Part shown: positions 48,669-63,331 of the stretch, one piece after another
How the letters are laid out: every line of letters starts with the position of its first letter
How positions within the stretch are numbered: the first letter of the stretch is position 1
Assembly (NCBI GenBank): GCA_033182465.1
Contig: CP137321.1
Span: 2,108,001-2,172,000, forward strand
Length of the DNA: 64,000 nucleotides
Reading direction: 5' to 3'
From: Sanghuangporus weigelae
Taxonomy: Eukaryota > Basidiomycota > Agaricomycetes > Hymenochaetales > Hymenochaetaceae
The notes under the pieces: generated by a model
Seen by the model: the letters and a program-made list of their open reading frames with translations, nothing else
What the model was told of the DNA's origin: nothing
The model's database searches: none
Program-made: the position numbers and the translations under genes

Positions 48669-48979
48669 GGTTTAGATGCTGAAGTTTCCAATAGTCTGAC
48701 AACAGCAAAAGGGTAGATATATTTCTTTCGCGCAGGCCGGAGCGGAGCGGTTCGGGATAGGTGGCAGTCTGTGAGTAAGCTTCCGCGGCTGGTCTCGGGT
48801 TGGTCGGTCTCAGTCACATGATCTATGGAATTCCCTATTGGGCCGGCCAATTGGACTGGACTTATGCGTCTCATTGTATTGCATGCAAGTTGAATTACAC
48901 AAACATAGTCGTTTTACTGTGTGATGTGTTACCGTACCGTGTCCGCCGTCTTCTCAATTCGAGTGTGCATGTGATGACT
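48669..48979. other. Short spacer between the tandem HIG1 genes
   Basis: 311 bases holding the promoter of copy A and the 3' end of copy B. Nothing else is seen. Confidence 0.4.
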
Positions 48980-49838
48980 CTAGTTCTTCTCCTGATCATC
49001 TTCGGCTTTCGCCTGTGCTCTCGCCTTGATCGCCCTTTCTTCAGCTGCTTCGCGTTCTAGAATGTCTCTCCACGAGTGGTCAACGTATTTATCCTCCGAC
49101 TGTCTGTGTGTCAGGATAGCAGCCGTAATGATTATGCCGAGAGTAATGCCTTGCGCCTGAAAGTAATGTTATTGTTTGAAGATACGCATACTGTATATCC
49201 GAGATGCACGTACCCAGACACGAGTTTGAGTGATCTTGCCATTGGTGTTAGTAATAATAAAATGGCGCGACAAAACGACAGCTCACTTTCTGCAAGGGCG
49301 TCGCGAGACTAACAGAATTAATATATCAATCACGTATCTCACATGTAGAAACGGAAACTAATACTCACGGATCTCTAGATACCCAAGTGTATATCCCGAT
49401 CATGCTCGTTGCCCAGCTACCAGTGATAAGACTGAATGGATGTCTTCTCGCAAAATCCGCGAACTTCTCCTTGACATTCATGCGCTCCCATTTGGCCCTC
49501 TCGCGTTCATGAACAGTCTGGAGTTCTTGTGTGCCGAGATCGTCCCAGCGCTGTCGTTCATATCTGAGCCCAGCCCGTTCTGCTGAAATGACGAAAGAGG
49601 GTATGGCGACAAGAATGACACCAAATGCCTTCAGAGAGGGTTGGAGGTTACGGTAGTATGGCCAGCGCCGATAAAGGATGTAAGAGGCTGGAAGTGCCAC
49701 GCCCAATCCACCGAGAAAACCCTTCGCGCCACCTAGAATTACAGCACGTTGATGTTCTTCCTTTTGTTCTTGAGTAGGTTCCTAACAAATAATCGTAAAG
49801 TGCTGCTACATGCGTGTTTCCGAGAGGCATACCTTCAT
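48980..49838 (-). CDS. HIG1-domain mitochondrial protein, Rcf2-like (copy B)
   Basis: Paralogue of copy A in the same orientation. Five exons read downwards: 49838-49833 (six bases, again Met-Lys), 49781-49369, 49308-49287 (22 bases), 49234-49214 (21 bases), 49156-48980; 212 residues. Matching blocks: GFLGGLGVALPASYILY, RRWPYYRNLQPSLKAFG, PFSLITGSWATSMIGIYTW, ITQTRVWAQGITLGIIIT and DHSWRDILEREAAEERAIK. Intron positions differ (A has an intron after residue ~82; B keeps that as one exon and splits the HIG1 helix region instead), so the duplication is old rather than recent. Presumed inner-membrane respiratory supercomplex factor. Confidence 0.86.
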
Positions 49839-50262
49839 GGTTGTTAGTCACGATGTTGTAAGGAAAGCGCTTGCAGATAAGATCCTGCCTGGCCTGAAAT
49901 AGTCGAGGACGAACAGTATGACGTCGATAGGGTGGGTCATCGTTTACGGTCTCCCGCGTGCAGTCCGATAACCATCCGCTCGCTCCGTTGCCGCCTTTGC
50001 AACCGCGAATGTAATCACGAATGAGCATTACCTGGCCATCGACGGTCAGTGTGCACAAAGCACCCATCGCGCGCGTCAGTAGAAAAATGTATGATCCCGA
50101 AGTGGTCAAGAAAACGCGTCCAAGTCGCGTGTTGTGCGTGTTTCGCCCGCCGCGTCGATCCTCCGTGATCGCCAGCCGACCCGCATGTTAAACATCCCTT
50201 GGTCTCGTGTCTCGTGCCTTATCCTCCTTTTCATCCCTCCTTCATCGACTATCATCCCTTCA
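49839..50262. other. Divergent promoter region
   Basis: 424 bases between copy B and the coiled-coil gene. Two upstream in-frame ATGs (50134, 50185) belong to the plus-strand gene and make its exact start uncertain. Confidence 0.4.
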
Positions 50263-52764
50263 ATGTTATCTTCAAATTTTCCAATAACTCCCCGGCCCCG
50301 CCCACCTGCGAAAATGAGACGATCGTCTTCGCAATCCCGTGCTTTGGCTGACTGGCCTGGACGCTCTCCACCACCTTATGCACCTTTTGCCCCCGACACT
50401 CATCCGACTCTTCTTGGTTCGCCTATCACTGCAACATCACAGCTCATTCGCCTAGAAGAAGTATGCGAGAGTGAGGACAAGCTTCAAGAAAAGTCCAAAG
50501 AGGAGCTTGAGGAACTCTTGAGAAGAGCAAGCGCAATCATCAAAGAAAGGGAACGAGGTGTGTTCTCTTGCGTAGTGGCATAAGCATGTGTTAACAATTA
50601 TCATGTAGAGTTGGATTTTACATCCGAAACATGTAAGACGCTAGCGGAAAATAATGCATCGCTGAAGGCTCGAAACGACACGCTCATCTCGCGTCTGCCA
50701 CCGTCCCAACCGTCCTCTCCACTTGCCTCTCCTTCGTTTCAGTCCAGATCCTTCTTCTCCCCTGCGCACAGTAGGGCTTCTTCCCGAAGTCTTTTGCTAT
50801 CTACGAAACCGTTACCGTCGCCTGTGTTGTCAGGGGTGCGCAAAAGACCTGGACATGCGCGACGTGTCTCAAGCACTCCTGCTGAACTGGCTGCGCTGGC
50901 AGATCAGAATGCCGAGCTTCTCGCGAAACTCGCAGACTTGGATGCTGAAGCTTCACGCGCAGAACAGGCTGGCAAGCGCCGTTTGCGTAGTCTCGAAGCT
51001 GAGATTGAAGGCTTGCGAGATGAACTGGAACGTGCAAGGGAAGAGAGTAGGAAGCTTGAAGAATCTATGAATGCTCAACCTGAACAAGCTTTTGCTGGGT
51101 TGCCCAGCGGAGTTGACAAACAAATTGTCAAAATGTTCAAGCGTCTTAGTCGAGAAGCGAAAGTGCGCGAACTCAAAGCGAAGACGAGATCTTGGGAGCG
51201 AGACGAGCAGTCTGAAGAGCCGAAGAATTTTGCTCCGAACAATCTCACTCCTGGCTTGCCTTTCACTTCGAAGATCGTTTCTAGAAAGGTATCTGCGCCG
51301 AATCTTTACGTCGATACTACTCTTGATCGGGCTTCAAATAACAATTCTTTAAGCTCGAAGGTTTCCCTCGTCGAATCTCCATTTTCTTCTGTCCCCGCAT
51401 CCGCTACTTCGAACATTGCTCCTACTGGACCTAGTGCACGCGAACAAGCTCTCGTGTCTCAGCTGCTGTTAAAGATACGAGAATTGGAAGAGACGAACAC
51501 TCAGCTGGCTACGGACCACTTAAAGGCGAGTATCCGATTGAAGGAAGCGCAGACAGAAAGCGAAAGCGTACGGATGCTCTGCGAATTTATCAGTGATGAG
51601 GTGGAAGGCGATGTAGATCTTGAACTTGAGGTTGTCTGCGATGCCGAGGAATTTGGGGACAATGCGACAGAGGGCGAGACAACGTCAGAAGTGCATGACA
51701 ACGATCCAAGTGGGCTACGTACGGAATCGAGGAAGATGATCCACTTGCGATCTGTGGCTCGCAAGGCTTCGATGGACTTCGGAAACGGGTCGACAAGACA
51801 TAGCATCAGACTTCGGAAGTTCAGATCCGTTGATAGTCTGCCTTCTTTGGACGCATCTTCTTCGCCACCATCCACGAAAATCGTGCCTACGTACCGCAAT
51901 CCGAAGACACGCAAGACTGTACTCGGGCTGTTCGAAGAAGACTCATCAAATGAGTCTTATGCTCCTCCTGAACTTCATTCGTTCCAAGACAGCCGGCCGT
52001 TTGTCCGCCAATTACCGTCCGTCTGCGAACCTTTCGAAAATGACATCTCGAGCGACACGCAAGTGGATTCTGATGCGAATGTGGACGCAGAAGGAAACAG
52101 TAGTAGTATGAAGATGATTTCTCTAGGGAGCGAACTTGGACTAGACTTGGACGAGGTTGGATTACGTCCTGCTCCGGGACTCGGACATGTTCGCACGAAA
52201 AGCATCATGGAGCTGTTACACAGTGCTGAGGCATCTTCGACTCCTCAGCTACAGTCCCCGCTATTACCCTCGCCTTCTACTCTGCGTCCTCCGATGTTGT
52301 CGGACCATCAAGGCTCGATAAGAGGGCCTTTGAGACTCAAGCACAAGCACAAGCACGCTATGAAAGGAAAATTGACCGAAGAGGCAGTGGGTTACTTCCC
52401 TGGAGATGAACGTGTCATCTATCCTCGATTGCGAAAAACAAAGAGCAGCGCCGTCTTTGGCTCCATTGGACGCTCACCAGCACCTCCGATGCCCTCTTTT
52501 ATGAATAGCCCCTTAGCTCAGCGGCTCGGGCTTGATCTTCCCGCTCAACAATCCGCAGATTCCTATCCCAACTCAGACACTAAGAAAGACCAGAGTAATA
52601 AAACGAGCCTGGACAAGCTCCGTAATCTGATCTTTGAACTCTGGCTCTGGATGTACTTTGCCGCCATTATCGTCGTGTTCATATTCAGCGTCGCGCGGAA
52701 GGGCCCGAAGGCCGTTTTGAATAAAGCTGCTGCTGGGAATAAAGGCTCGGCGACTTCGAGATGA
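50263..52764 (+). CDS. Unknown coiled-coil protein with C-terminal membrane anchor
   Basis: Exons 50263-50557 and 50609-52764; 816 residues from the third in-frame ATG. I do not recognise a named family. Visible: a Pro/Ser-rich start; coiled coil 1 (LIRLEEVCESEDKLQEKSKE) running on past the intron; coiled coil 2 at ~205-270 (LADLDAEASRAEQAGKRRLR and LEAEIEGLRDELERAREESR); a further helix (LLLKIRELEETNTQLATDHL); long Ser/Pro/Asp-rich regions; and a single hydrophobic span near the C-terminus (LWLWMYFAAIIVVFIFSVA) followed by a short basic tail. This looks like a tail-anchored tether or cargo-adaptor type protein on an organelle or nuclear membrane. No catalytic motif is seen. Confidence 0.8.
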
Positions 52765-54537
52765 CGCGATGCGTTGAGCTATGCAGATGCATTCTTTTCT
52801 TTCGTCTTGGATTTAGATTGGATTCCTTCAGCTTGATGACAAGACATGACATGATGCGGGACGCATTCTTGCGTTATAATTTCCCGTATATACATACATA
52901 CATACATCTTGTGTAAGTTATCTCACTCTGCATTAACATTGTCCTATAGTAATCGCATGCATGTAAACACTTTTTAGAAATGTATCATATCTTCTTGCAT
53001 CGTATTCCCTTCCAGTAACAGATAGTACATATCATATTTTTGGACCGGGCCATCTCGAGCATGAATTCTTCGAACAAATTATATCTTCTGCATCTGCATT
53101 CGCATCGATAATTAATGATCACAATATCTGCGTGCCCCGTATTGCCGGAATAGATTCTTAGTCGAGAATATCGATAGATAAATAAATAGATATATGTCCT
53201 GTATTGTCTGTACTATACTACCTCTTGACCTTGGATGACTATAGAAAGGATCGGTCATGAAATGCATCTAGAAATGAATTCGAACAGGTCGGTCTCTCAG
53301 GCAGAACCCCAAGAATAGCTATTCAGTTACGTATTACAGGAAGAGACTCGGAGGCATAATTGATTAGTTATAACCTTCATACTCATGTTCGTTCCGAAAG
53401 TAAGGCATCGGGTCAAATAAGTATACTACACGTCAGGTATCGGGAGCGACCTTTTTACTTTCCGAGTTCCACCACTAAGTCCCTAAGTCAGAGTCAATTT
53501 CCGAGTTTACCCAACGGAACTCCATCCACGCCCATTCGGATTGCTAGCCTATATACTTGATATGCAGGCGTTGGTGCCGTGCCTCTTATTATATAATAGT
53601 AATCGGACACCGGTACTGGTACTGTACTTCAAAGTAGATTTACATTTGCCGAAAGATAGCTTCTCAAGCCTACAGTTTAAACGAAGTATCAATACAGCGT
53701 GATTCCGATCCTCGCGACGACGATGTCTTTGTGACCATAGTAACGATTGAGGAGGAAGGACGACGATCGACGATCCTGTGGTGGAACGTTATCTTATCTA
53801 TCATACTTCAGGAGTCTATTTTTCAGGCCAGAACCGATTTGTCTTGGCCCCGAGAATGAATCGGAATAGAATAAGTGATTTTCTCAAATAGGCAAAGTAA
53901 GGACAAGATAGGACATGTCGGAAGCCAAGCCAAGAGTTACGGATGAAAAAAATGAGAAGCAGAAAAAGGGAGAATGACGAAAGGAGTTGTGCAGGGTTGT
54001 AGAGGACGGATGTTACTTATCAATGAATTCGGAAGGCTTCGTAAGGAAGACGATTAGTCAAGTCGGAAATGAGGTGCAATAAACGAGAGACGCGTTCCGA
54101 ATCCGAGGAGGGAGGAGTGCCGATGATCAGACGCGTACGCGCGTGCGAGGGGCTCGGCAGATGATTGGCGGAGAAGTCGCGACTAGAGTCGATCACGTTG
54201 TATATAATCTGGCTGAAATAACCTATTGTACCCATAAGAGAGGATAGAGGTGGCCACATGTTGGTCTAAGGTCCGGGCTAGTGGTGCTACTATTGGTTCG
54301 AAGTTGATGGACGGATGGATGACGGAGGAAGAGTGGACCAATGGGAAGCTGTGGCAGGTGATCGCGATCAGTTGGAGCGGAAACCGTGATTGGGCTCTGG
54401 AGACTATCGGACTCGCTCGCTCGTCAACCCTTTGCGGTAACGGGTGGAAACGGCGAACATGCTCGGGTCACTACTCAAGTCAAGGAAAATATCATTATTT
54501 ACTCTTCCCTCTTCTCTTGCTTTCATCTCTCAGTTGA
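52765..54537. other. 1.77-kb intergenic region
   Basis: Low-complexity, AT-rich at 52880-53250 with a short ATAC-type tandem repeat (CATACATACATAC near 52890). No gene could be built. An open frame at 54020-54259 (minus) has no motif. The last 300 bases are presumably the TPA1 promoter and leader. Confidence 0.4.
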
Positions 54538-56957
<2,420 letters not shown>

Positions 56958-57910
56958 GGAGAATGATATACTCATGATGAAGATGATAGTGATATTTTTT
57001 AGTCATTGTTCTATGCTTATTATTTTTCTTTTCGTCGTTCTGTTCATCGTTCTTTCACTTTCATTCGACGCTGCTTCTTACATATGTTTTTTTTTCTCCT
57101 CCTGTCGCCGTGTTGATATCCGATCTCGCGCATGTTAAGCAATAAATGCGATGCGCCCTACTTGCTTTGTTCGTAAGTTTATTGACTCCGGCAGACTCAG
57201 ATGACATACTGTTTTTGTCGCCACCATTTGTTGTTAAGGGGTTGCATTCAAATTAAGATTGGTCCTTAAAACTTATCAATAATGTCAATCATTGAGATCG
57301 ACTACTTATATCAACCTCCGTCATTACTGTACAAGCATTCGAGTGAGGCATAAGGCCGAGCACGTACATATGCCGCACAACGGTATACTGTGGGAAAACA
57401 CCAATGCCGACTAACCATCGCCCACTGACCGTCAAATTGAGAAGGGCTATTGTGAGGCCTACCTTTGTTGTTACACTTTAGATCCGGTGTTTATATTTAT
57501 CAGATAAGATGAAGATAAACATAAGTTGTATAACGTAAGTACGATCAGCGCGTATTTGCAAAAAGTGCACGACGTTCGGATTCCTTATCCTTCTCTTCCA
57601 TCAACGCGATATTGTTTGTTCAAGCGTGTCGCTGGAATCTGTAAGACTGTTCCTATCCTGCGTGCTGCATACGTCTTTGGCAGGCAGGATGACTAGATGG
57701 AACGTGGAACGTACGTTTCCTTCGGCATGGTGGGGCGGAGTCCCAGGCAGAATGAACGGCTATAAAACGGGTGGAGATGCAAGAGGAATTGAATTGCTAT
57801 CTACACATTGTCGACTCTTGTGTTGCTTATTTCTTCCAGACTCGGCTTGAATGTTGACTAGCTTGATATTGCTGCTGAGCCACCTGGTGTTATAATTGCA
57901 ATCAGTTAGG
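56958..57910. other. Intergenic region
   Basis: 953 bases between tandem genes, T-rich just after TPA1. No gene, repeat or RNA gene is recognised. Confidence 0.4.
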
Positions 57911-60436
57911 ATGCAACATCAACCTCAGGATATCCTCATCGTCAGTATTGCCCTTCTACTCTTTTTACAACATTCTGCTCACCTTTTCATATACGCGCGT
58001 GTCGTTGTAGGTTGGCGCAGGATCAACAGGCCTCGTACTCGCTCTATCGCTCTTGAAGAACGGTGTACGAGTTCGGATCGTCGACAAAGCTACTCAGCAT
58101 CATGTTCTGTCGAGAGGTTCTGGCATCCAGGTGAGTACCTGAACTGTGCCTTATTTTCCCATCAAATCCTTCAATGGAATCGATTTTTGGGTCTTTCCTT
58201 GTTCGGTCTAATGTAATAACGCTCTTCCTCTTTTTTCGCTTTTTAGCCGCGCATCCAGGAGATTGAATACTTCCTCGGAGTACTCAATGATGTGCAAGCC
58301 GTTGGAATGCCTACCCCTATGATCCTCATTTACGACCTCGAGGACCCGTACAAAGTGAAGCGCGAGACGAGGAAAGCCGAGCATGTCGACCCGACACCTC
58401 AGTTTCCTTTTGTACGTCATTTTTTTCCTCCCTTCTTCGTTTCCATCACACGGTGAAGATGGCGTTACTCACTTTGTTACAAAATAGAACTCAGCTCTGT
58501 TGGTGAATCAATACCTACACGAAGACGTCCTTCGCTCTCACGTCAAAGCACACGGTGGTATAACTGAGCTCGGGACGGAGCTCTCGGGACTTGAGCAAGA
58601 CGATAATAGTGTTACGGTTCAACTGACTAAAGAAGTTAACGGGAAGCAAGTCCAAGAAACCGCGTCCTTCGCGTATGTCGTTGGTGCAGATGGTGGTCGC
58701 AGTGCGTTGGTTTCCCTTAGGTGGGTTTTGTGTAGAGAAGCTGATAAACGTTTGTAGGTGTGGTTCGCAAACTTCTTGGCCTACAGTTCATCGGCGAGAC
58801 GCATGAGGAAGAGCAGCTTTTTACTGCAGATGTCGACCTCAAAGGGTTTGAAGGATATGTACGTACACTTCAGGTTGTAGCAAAGTCTCGTGTTGAACAA
58901 GCTGCTGATACATTCGCTTCTGATTTAACAGGGATCGCATTCATTCATTACCAAGCCGAATTTACTGTTCGTGCTCCCTTGTCCTTTCCTAGTCTCATGT
59001 CGGACCCAAATAACGTTTTCCTTGTCTCTCCCTGGCATTCAGCTTGGCATTCCGATCCACAAATATACCAGAGCGATATCAGATTGGCCTCTCCGGACAT
59101 GGTGTCGCGGAAATTGCGCAGGAATGGGCAGATGCGGGACATGATGAGTTCCAGTCGATTCTCAGAAATTTCACGAAGCGCAATGACTTGGAGCTTTTGA
59201 AGATCCATGCGAAGCTGGTGTGGAAGTTCGTAAACTCTGAATTTGATTGCACTGTCGGTTGCACGTTGATAATCTTTCTCAAGATATAATTCCCGAATGG
59301 TAGATCACTTCCAGAAAGGACGTGTTTTCGTTGCTGGAGGTTTGCATTCACTTTTCGCCAAGTTATACTGTCAGACCTGACGAACTGATTGGTATCTGCA
59401 GACGCTGCTCATGCGCATTCACCGATGGGCGGACAAGGAATGACTTCAGGTATCCAGGATTCTGTAAGTCTTTTCAAGAGACCACTATTTGTTACTCTAT
59501 GAAATTGACATATAGGCTTTTATTTCGTGTTAGTTCAATCTCGCTTGGAAGCTCGCACTCGTTGCCAAAGGCTACGCCTCGCCCACATTGCTTACATCAT
59601 ACGAGGAAGAACGCCTGCCATGCATCGCGGACATGCTTCTCGAGTCTCACAAGTTGCATCGCTTAGTGTATAACGAGAAAGGAGCGACTTCTTCGAATAC
59701 CGAACCGGGAAAGGAGGACAATGCGATTGTACAGAAGACGATCGACTCTCTAGGAAGTGCCGCTACCCCACTGAGTGAAACAGAAAAGAAGCAAAATGAA
59801 GTCGAAGAGAAGGACTCGAACGTAGACCAGAGGTACGTCCGAGGCCGAAAGCTCTTCCAGCTCGACCTCAACTATCGCTGGAGTCCGATTATGTTCGACG
59901 AGCGCAGACCTGCGGAGTCTGCATCGGATGGAGAGTTCGATAACAAGGAGAAAGACGCCTATGGGAAGCCGGGCCACGATTTGCGTGCTGGCGATCGTGC
60001 ACCAGATGCACCAGGTCTTGTCGTTCTACACAAGGCATCTCCTCCAGTTGGAAAGATCGGAAAAGTCGCTGAAGGCGGAGAAGGCGCTGTCCTCGGGCTA
60101 TTTGATATATTCGATCCGACGGCCCACATAGCTCTTCTCTTCTCTTCCGACCAGTCTTTCGTTAAGTCTGCCCAGAACATGTTGAGGGTACTCCCGGAGG
60201 GACTCATACGCACAGTCCTTATCGTACCGAAGGACTCCAGTTCGGCTGTCGGCAAAGACGTTGTTGACGTTGTCCTGGCTGATAAAGAGGGACATGCATA
60301 TAAAGGATATGGTATCGAGAAAGATGCGAACGTTGTGGTGATCGTACGGCCCGATGCGATGGTTGGAGCCTTTGCTGTGAGCTCAGCGGGTGTAGAGCGG
60401 TACCTCACTAAAGTGTTCGCTGTCGGCACTGCATGA
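57911..60436 (+). CDS. FAD-dependent aromatic hydroxylase (phenol 2-monooxygenase-like)
   Basis: Ten exons: 57911-57940, 58011-58130, 58247-58411, 58488-58701, 58758-58858, 58932-58966, 59043-59225, 59284-59339, 59402-59463, 59534-60436; 622 residues. Class A flavoprotein monooxygenase: the FAD-binding GXGXXG is VGAGSTGLVLALSL, followed by RIVDKATQHHVLSRGSG; the DG fingerprint is YVVGADGGRSVVRKLLGL; the GD motif is GRVFVAGDAAHAHSPMGGQG, then MTSGIQDSFNLAWKLAL. The C-terminal ~200 residues form the thioredoxin-like domain of the phenol hydroxylase/PheA-MhpA class (GDRAPDAPGLVVLH; VKSAQNMLRVLP). Exon 6 and its splice sites (58932-58966) are the weakest part of the model. It would use NADPH and O2 to hydroxylate a phenolic ring; the substrate cannot be read from sequence. 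Confidence 0.9.
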
Positions 60437-60713
60437 TTGTCAACCTAGAGGAATTTGACTATTGGAATAAAATTTCATCTCCACTCTCTTATCCAAGAAT
60501 ATGAGAAACCTCCTATGCCACCAGTAGTAACAGGCGGCATCGGTGGTGTAAGTAAAGAAAGAAAGAAAGGAGAGACGCGTGACGCCGATCCTCCAAGAAT
60601 AGAAACATCTTTGTCAATAGTGCCTTTGCTTTCTTTTGTCTTTACTCTACATAGGCCATACTTAATTTTTTTTTACTTTTCTGTTCTGTGTTTTGATCAA
60701 AGCAACTGAGCGA

Positions 60714-63104
60714 ATGGCAGAGCGTTTCCCAACGAATGCTCCTCCCGTAGTTCCAAGTAATTTTCCAGCTCAACAATCACGACACGCGCTCTATCCTGTT
60801 CCTCAGCCTGGCGTTAACGCAAACCAGTATAACGCTCGGGCGACTCATTATCAGCCATCTCAGTCATACCAGCAACAACAGAATCAACCTGTGTACTCAT
60901 ATCCTCGCTATGTGCAACAGCAAGTACGAGTGGCGAGCACCGTACCGCAGGGCGCGCAACCGTTGGCGACGTGAGTTATTCCCCACCTGCCGAAGACTAG
61001 TACAAATACGCCTGACATGTCTTACACTGACACAGAACTGCAGGCCAAAATCCTCGAAATCCTCATCGACGCGCGTCACAGCACGCTCATTCACATCCGC
61101 ATCAGAATATCCAGTCTCCCGTGCATGCGCAGATCCACCAACTACCGCAGCCCTTTTCGGCGCCTTCCGATCATGCACTAAGAGACCGAGTCGTTTCGAT
61201 ACTTGCATCAAGTGCCAATGGCTGCATTAAAGAACTTGGTTATCCAAACCTCCTCGCAGAGCACAAACGTCTTCAGGCAGACTACGCCAGGCTCGCCGAA
61301 GAGTACAACGCGGTCCGGACGGAGAGGGACGGTCTGAAACACGACAATATGCGTCTGACGGATCTATTTGTAACCACCCAAGAAGAACATAAGAAAGAGA
61401 AGGAGCTTACTGAGAAGACTGCTCAGGATCTCAACGCTCAGATCAAAGCACTGCAGGAAAGGATAAACCTGCTATCTAAACAATGCCATCTGCTTCAACA
61501 GACGAACACGCTTGACGCACCAGAAGCCTATAAAATACTGGAGAGCAAATATCTTTACGCCCTAGAAATAATCAGATCGCATCGTAAATCAGTTGCTCCC
61601 CAAGTTCCGGTTACAGATGGCGAAAATTGTTCGTTCAGTCAAGTGAGTTGCTTTGATTTCCGATGCATAAACGTTCTTCTTATTGATGAACCTCAAACGT
61701 GATTAAGGCAGAGAACATGGTGCGAGTTATTATTTATTATGGGTTTGAATGACCAGCTCAAATGTTACAGGGCAATGCGATATCGCAAGAAGGTACCTTC
61801 GGTGGCGGGTCTAGCCATCGATCGACCGTGCCGGGAGAGCTTCAGCAGCTTGCTCAAGGAAGATTGATGCAGCCACCGAGAAATTTGTATAGCGCCCCGC
61901 CTGTACTCGCCCAACAACTGGCCATCCCTCCTTTACGCGTTTTGACAGTACCGAACCCAGTCCGTTGTACTTCCTTACCCGCCACTTCGCCAGTTCCCAT
62001 TTCTGCTTCTTTTAACACTCAGGCGTTTTCGACGCTCGAATCTCGATCTACGAACGATTCCTCGAGTGCTCCTGCGCAAGTGCGCCGACAAACTCAGTCC
62101 AGGTCAACTTCGACATCCATTGCGTCGGAACAGAAACAAGAAGTTGCATCCACAAGTGTTGCTACATCTGAAGACAGTACGCCTCATGCAACTACAGAGG
62201 AAGAGATCTTCCCGCATTCCGCTCCTCTTGTTCCGCTAAACTCGCAACAAGCGCCAGCACGGCCTACGGCCCACATCGACGTGAGTCAGGAGTGTGCCGC
62301 CCTTTCTAGCGAAGGAAGACCTCAACTGCATGTTCAGACGTCATTTGAACGTCCTACACGCCACTTGACACCGACACCTCTGAGCACGATAGCTACACGA
62401 AGCGACAATGATAGTGGATCGGCGCACATAAGCTCGCGGCATGCTTCTCTCGCCCCATCCAACCCAGTATCTGCAAATAAGGCGAGGGCTTCTCAGGTGC
62501 CAGAGGCCCAATCACATTTGTCGCCTACAAAATCAGCAACGCCCTCATCGCCTGTTATTTTGACGCCCAAAGACTCACATTTAATGGACGTTGACGACGA
62601 CGGACAGATACGGGAAATGATGGTCAACAATAAGGATGCCGAAGTCATAATGTCTGAGAACGATGCTGCCGGTGCTAAAGAAGCTCCTGCAGCAGCTGAT
62701 CCATCCGGTGATAATTTAGCGCCTGCTCAGCCGATTAACAACATCGCGGAAGAAGAGGAAGTGACAGAAGAAGATGAAATGGACTGGGGAGACCTTACGG
62801 ACGTTGACGACAACGAGAAGCAGCCGGTCTTTGACTGCATTTGTCATATTTTCGACGATGATGATAACGACGAACGTATATGTACGTTATGCAAGTGAGT
62901 GGTTCTGTGTCTTTGTGTGGAATTTCAGCAGGATAAAGAGTTGACATTTTTCGCTTCTTGCGCCTTTCTAGCCTGCGACTGGAGCGCGAGAATCATCCTG
63001 GGCCGCGTCCCACTTTCACTGATTGTTCTGTGCGTGATCTTGTTTTGCATGCAAAGAGTGAGCACGAGGTAGTATGGGGAAAATTGAGACGATTTGAGGC
63101 ATAG
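60714..63104 (+). CDS. Unknown Gln/Pro-rich protein with coiled coil and C-terminal Cys/His motif
   Basis: Exons 60714-60970, 61036-61642, 61771-62894, 62972-63104; 706 residues. No family is recognised. The first ~90 residues are Gln/Tyr/Pro-rich (HYQPSQSYQQQQNQPVYSYP). Residues ~120-270 contain SDHALRDRVVSILASSANG and a coiled coil (LQADYARLAEEYNAVRTERD; TAQDLNAQIKALQERINLLS). A long Ser/Thr/Pro region follows. The acidic end EEEVTEEDEMDWGDLTD runs into FDCICHIFDDDD and ICTLCNLR, with TFTDCSVRDLVLHAKSEH downstream: a CxC, CxxC and later H..H spacing that could bind zinc. That C-terminal block looks like the most conserved part. Probably nuclear or RNA-related by composition, which is only a guess. 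Confidence 0.75.
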
Positions 63105-63331
63105 GTTGATGATATGTCGATGACATCCTTTCTCTATAATATATGAATGTATTATGTCGAAACAATTCACCGTCCATGCGATATACCTGATATGTATGTA
63201 CAGCGAAGAGAAAATGCCAACGGTTGGGATAGGTGACACGGATATCATCCACGAGATGAGAATAAACAACGAAAATCACAAAGAAAGGAACAACACAAGT
63301 ACTACTTTCATTGAAGTGAAGCCTTTAAGCT

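Noticed and set aside
52880-52910. CATA tandem repeat as a functional element
   Set aside because: A short microsatellite of only three or four units; no reason to assign a role.
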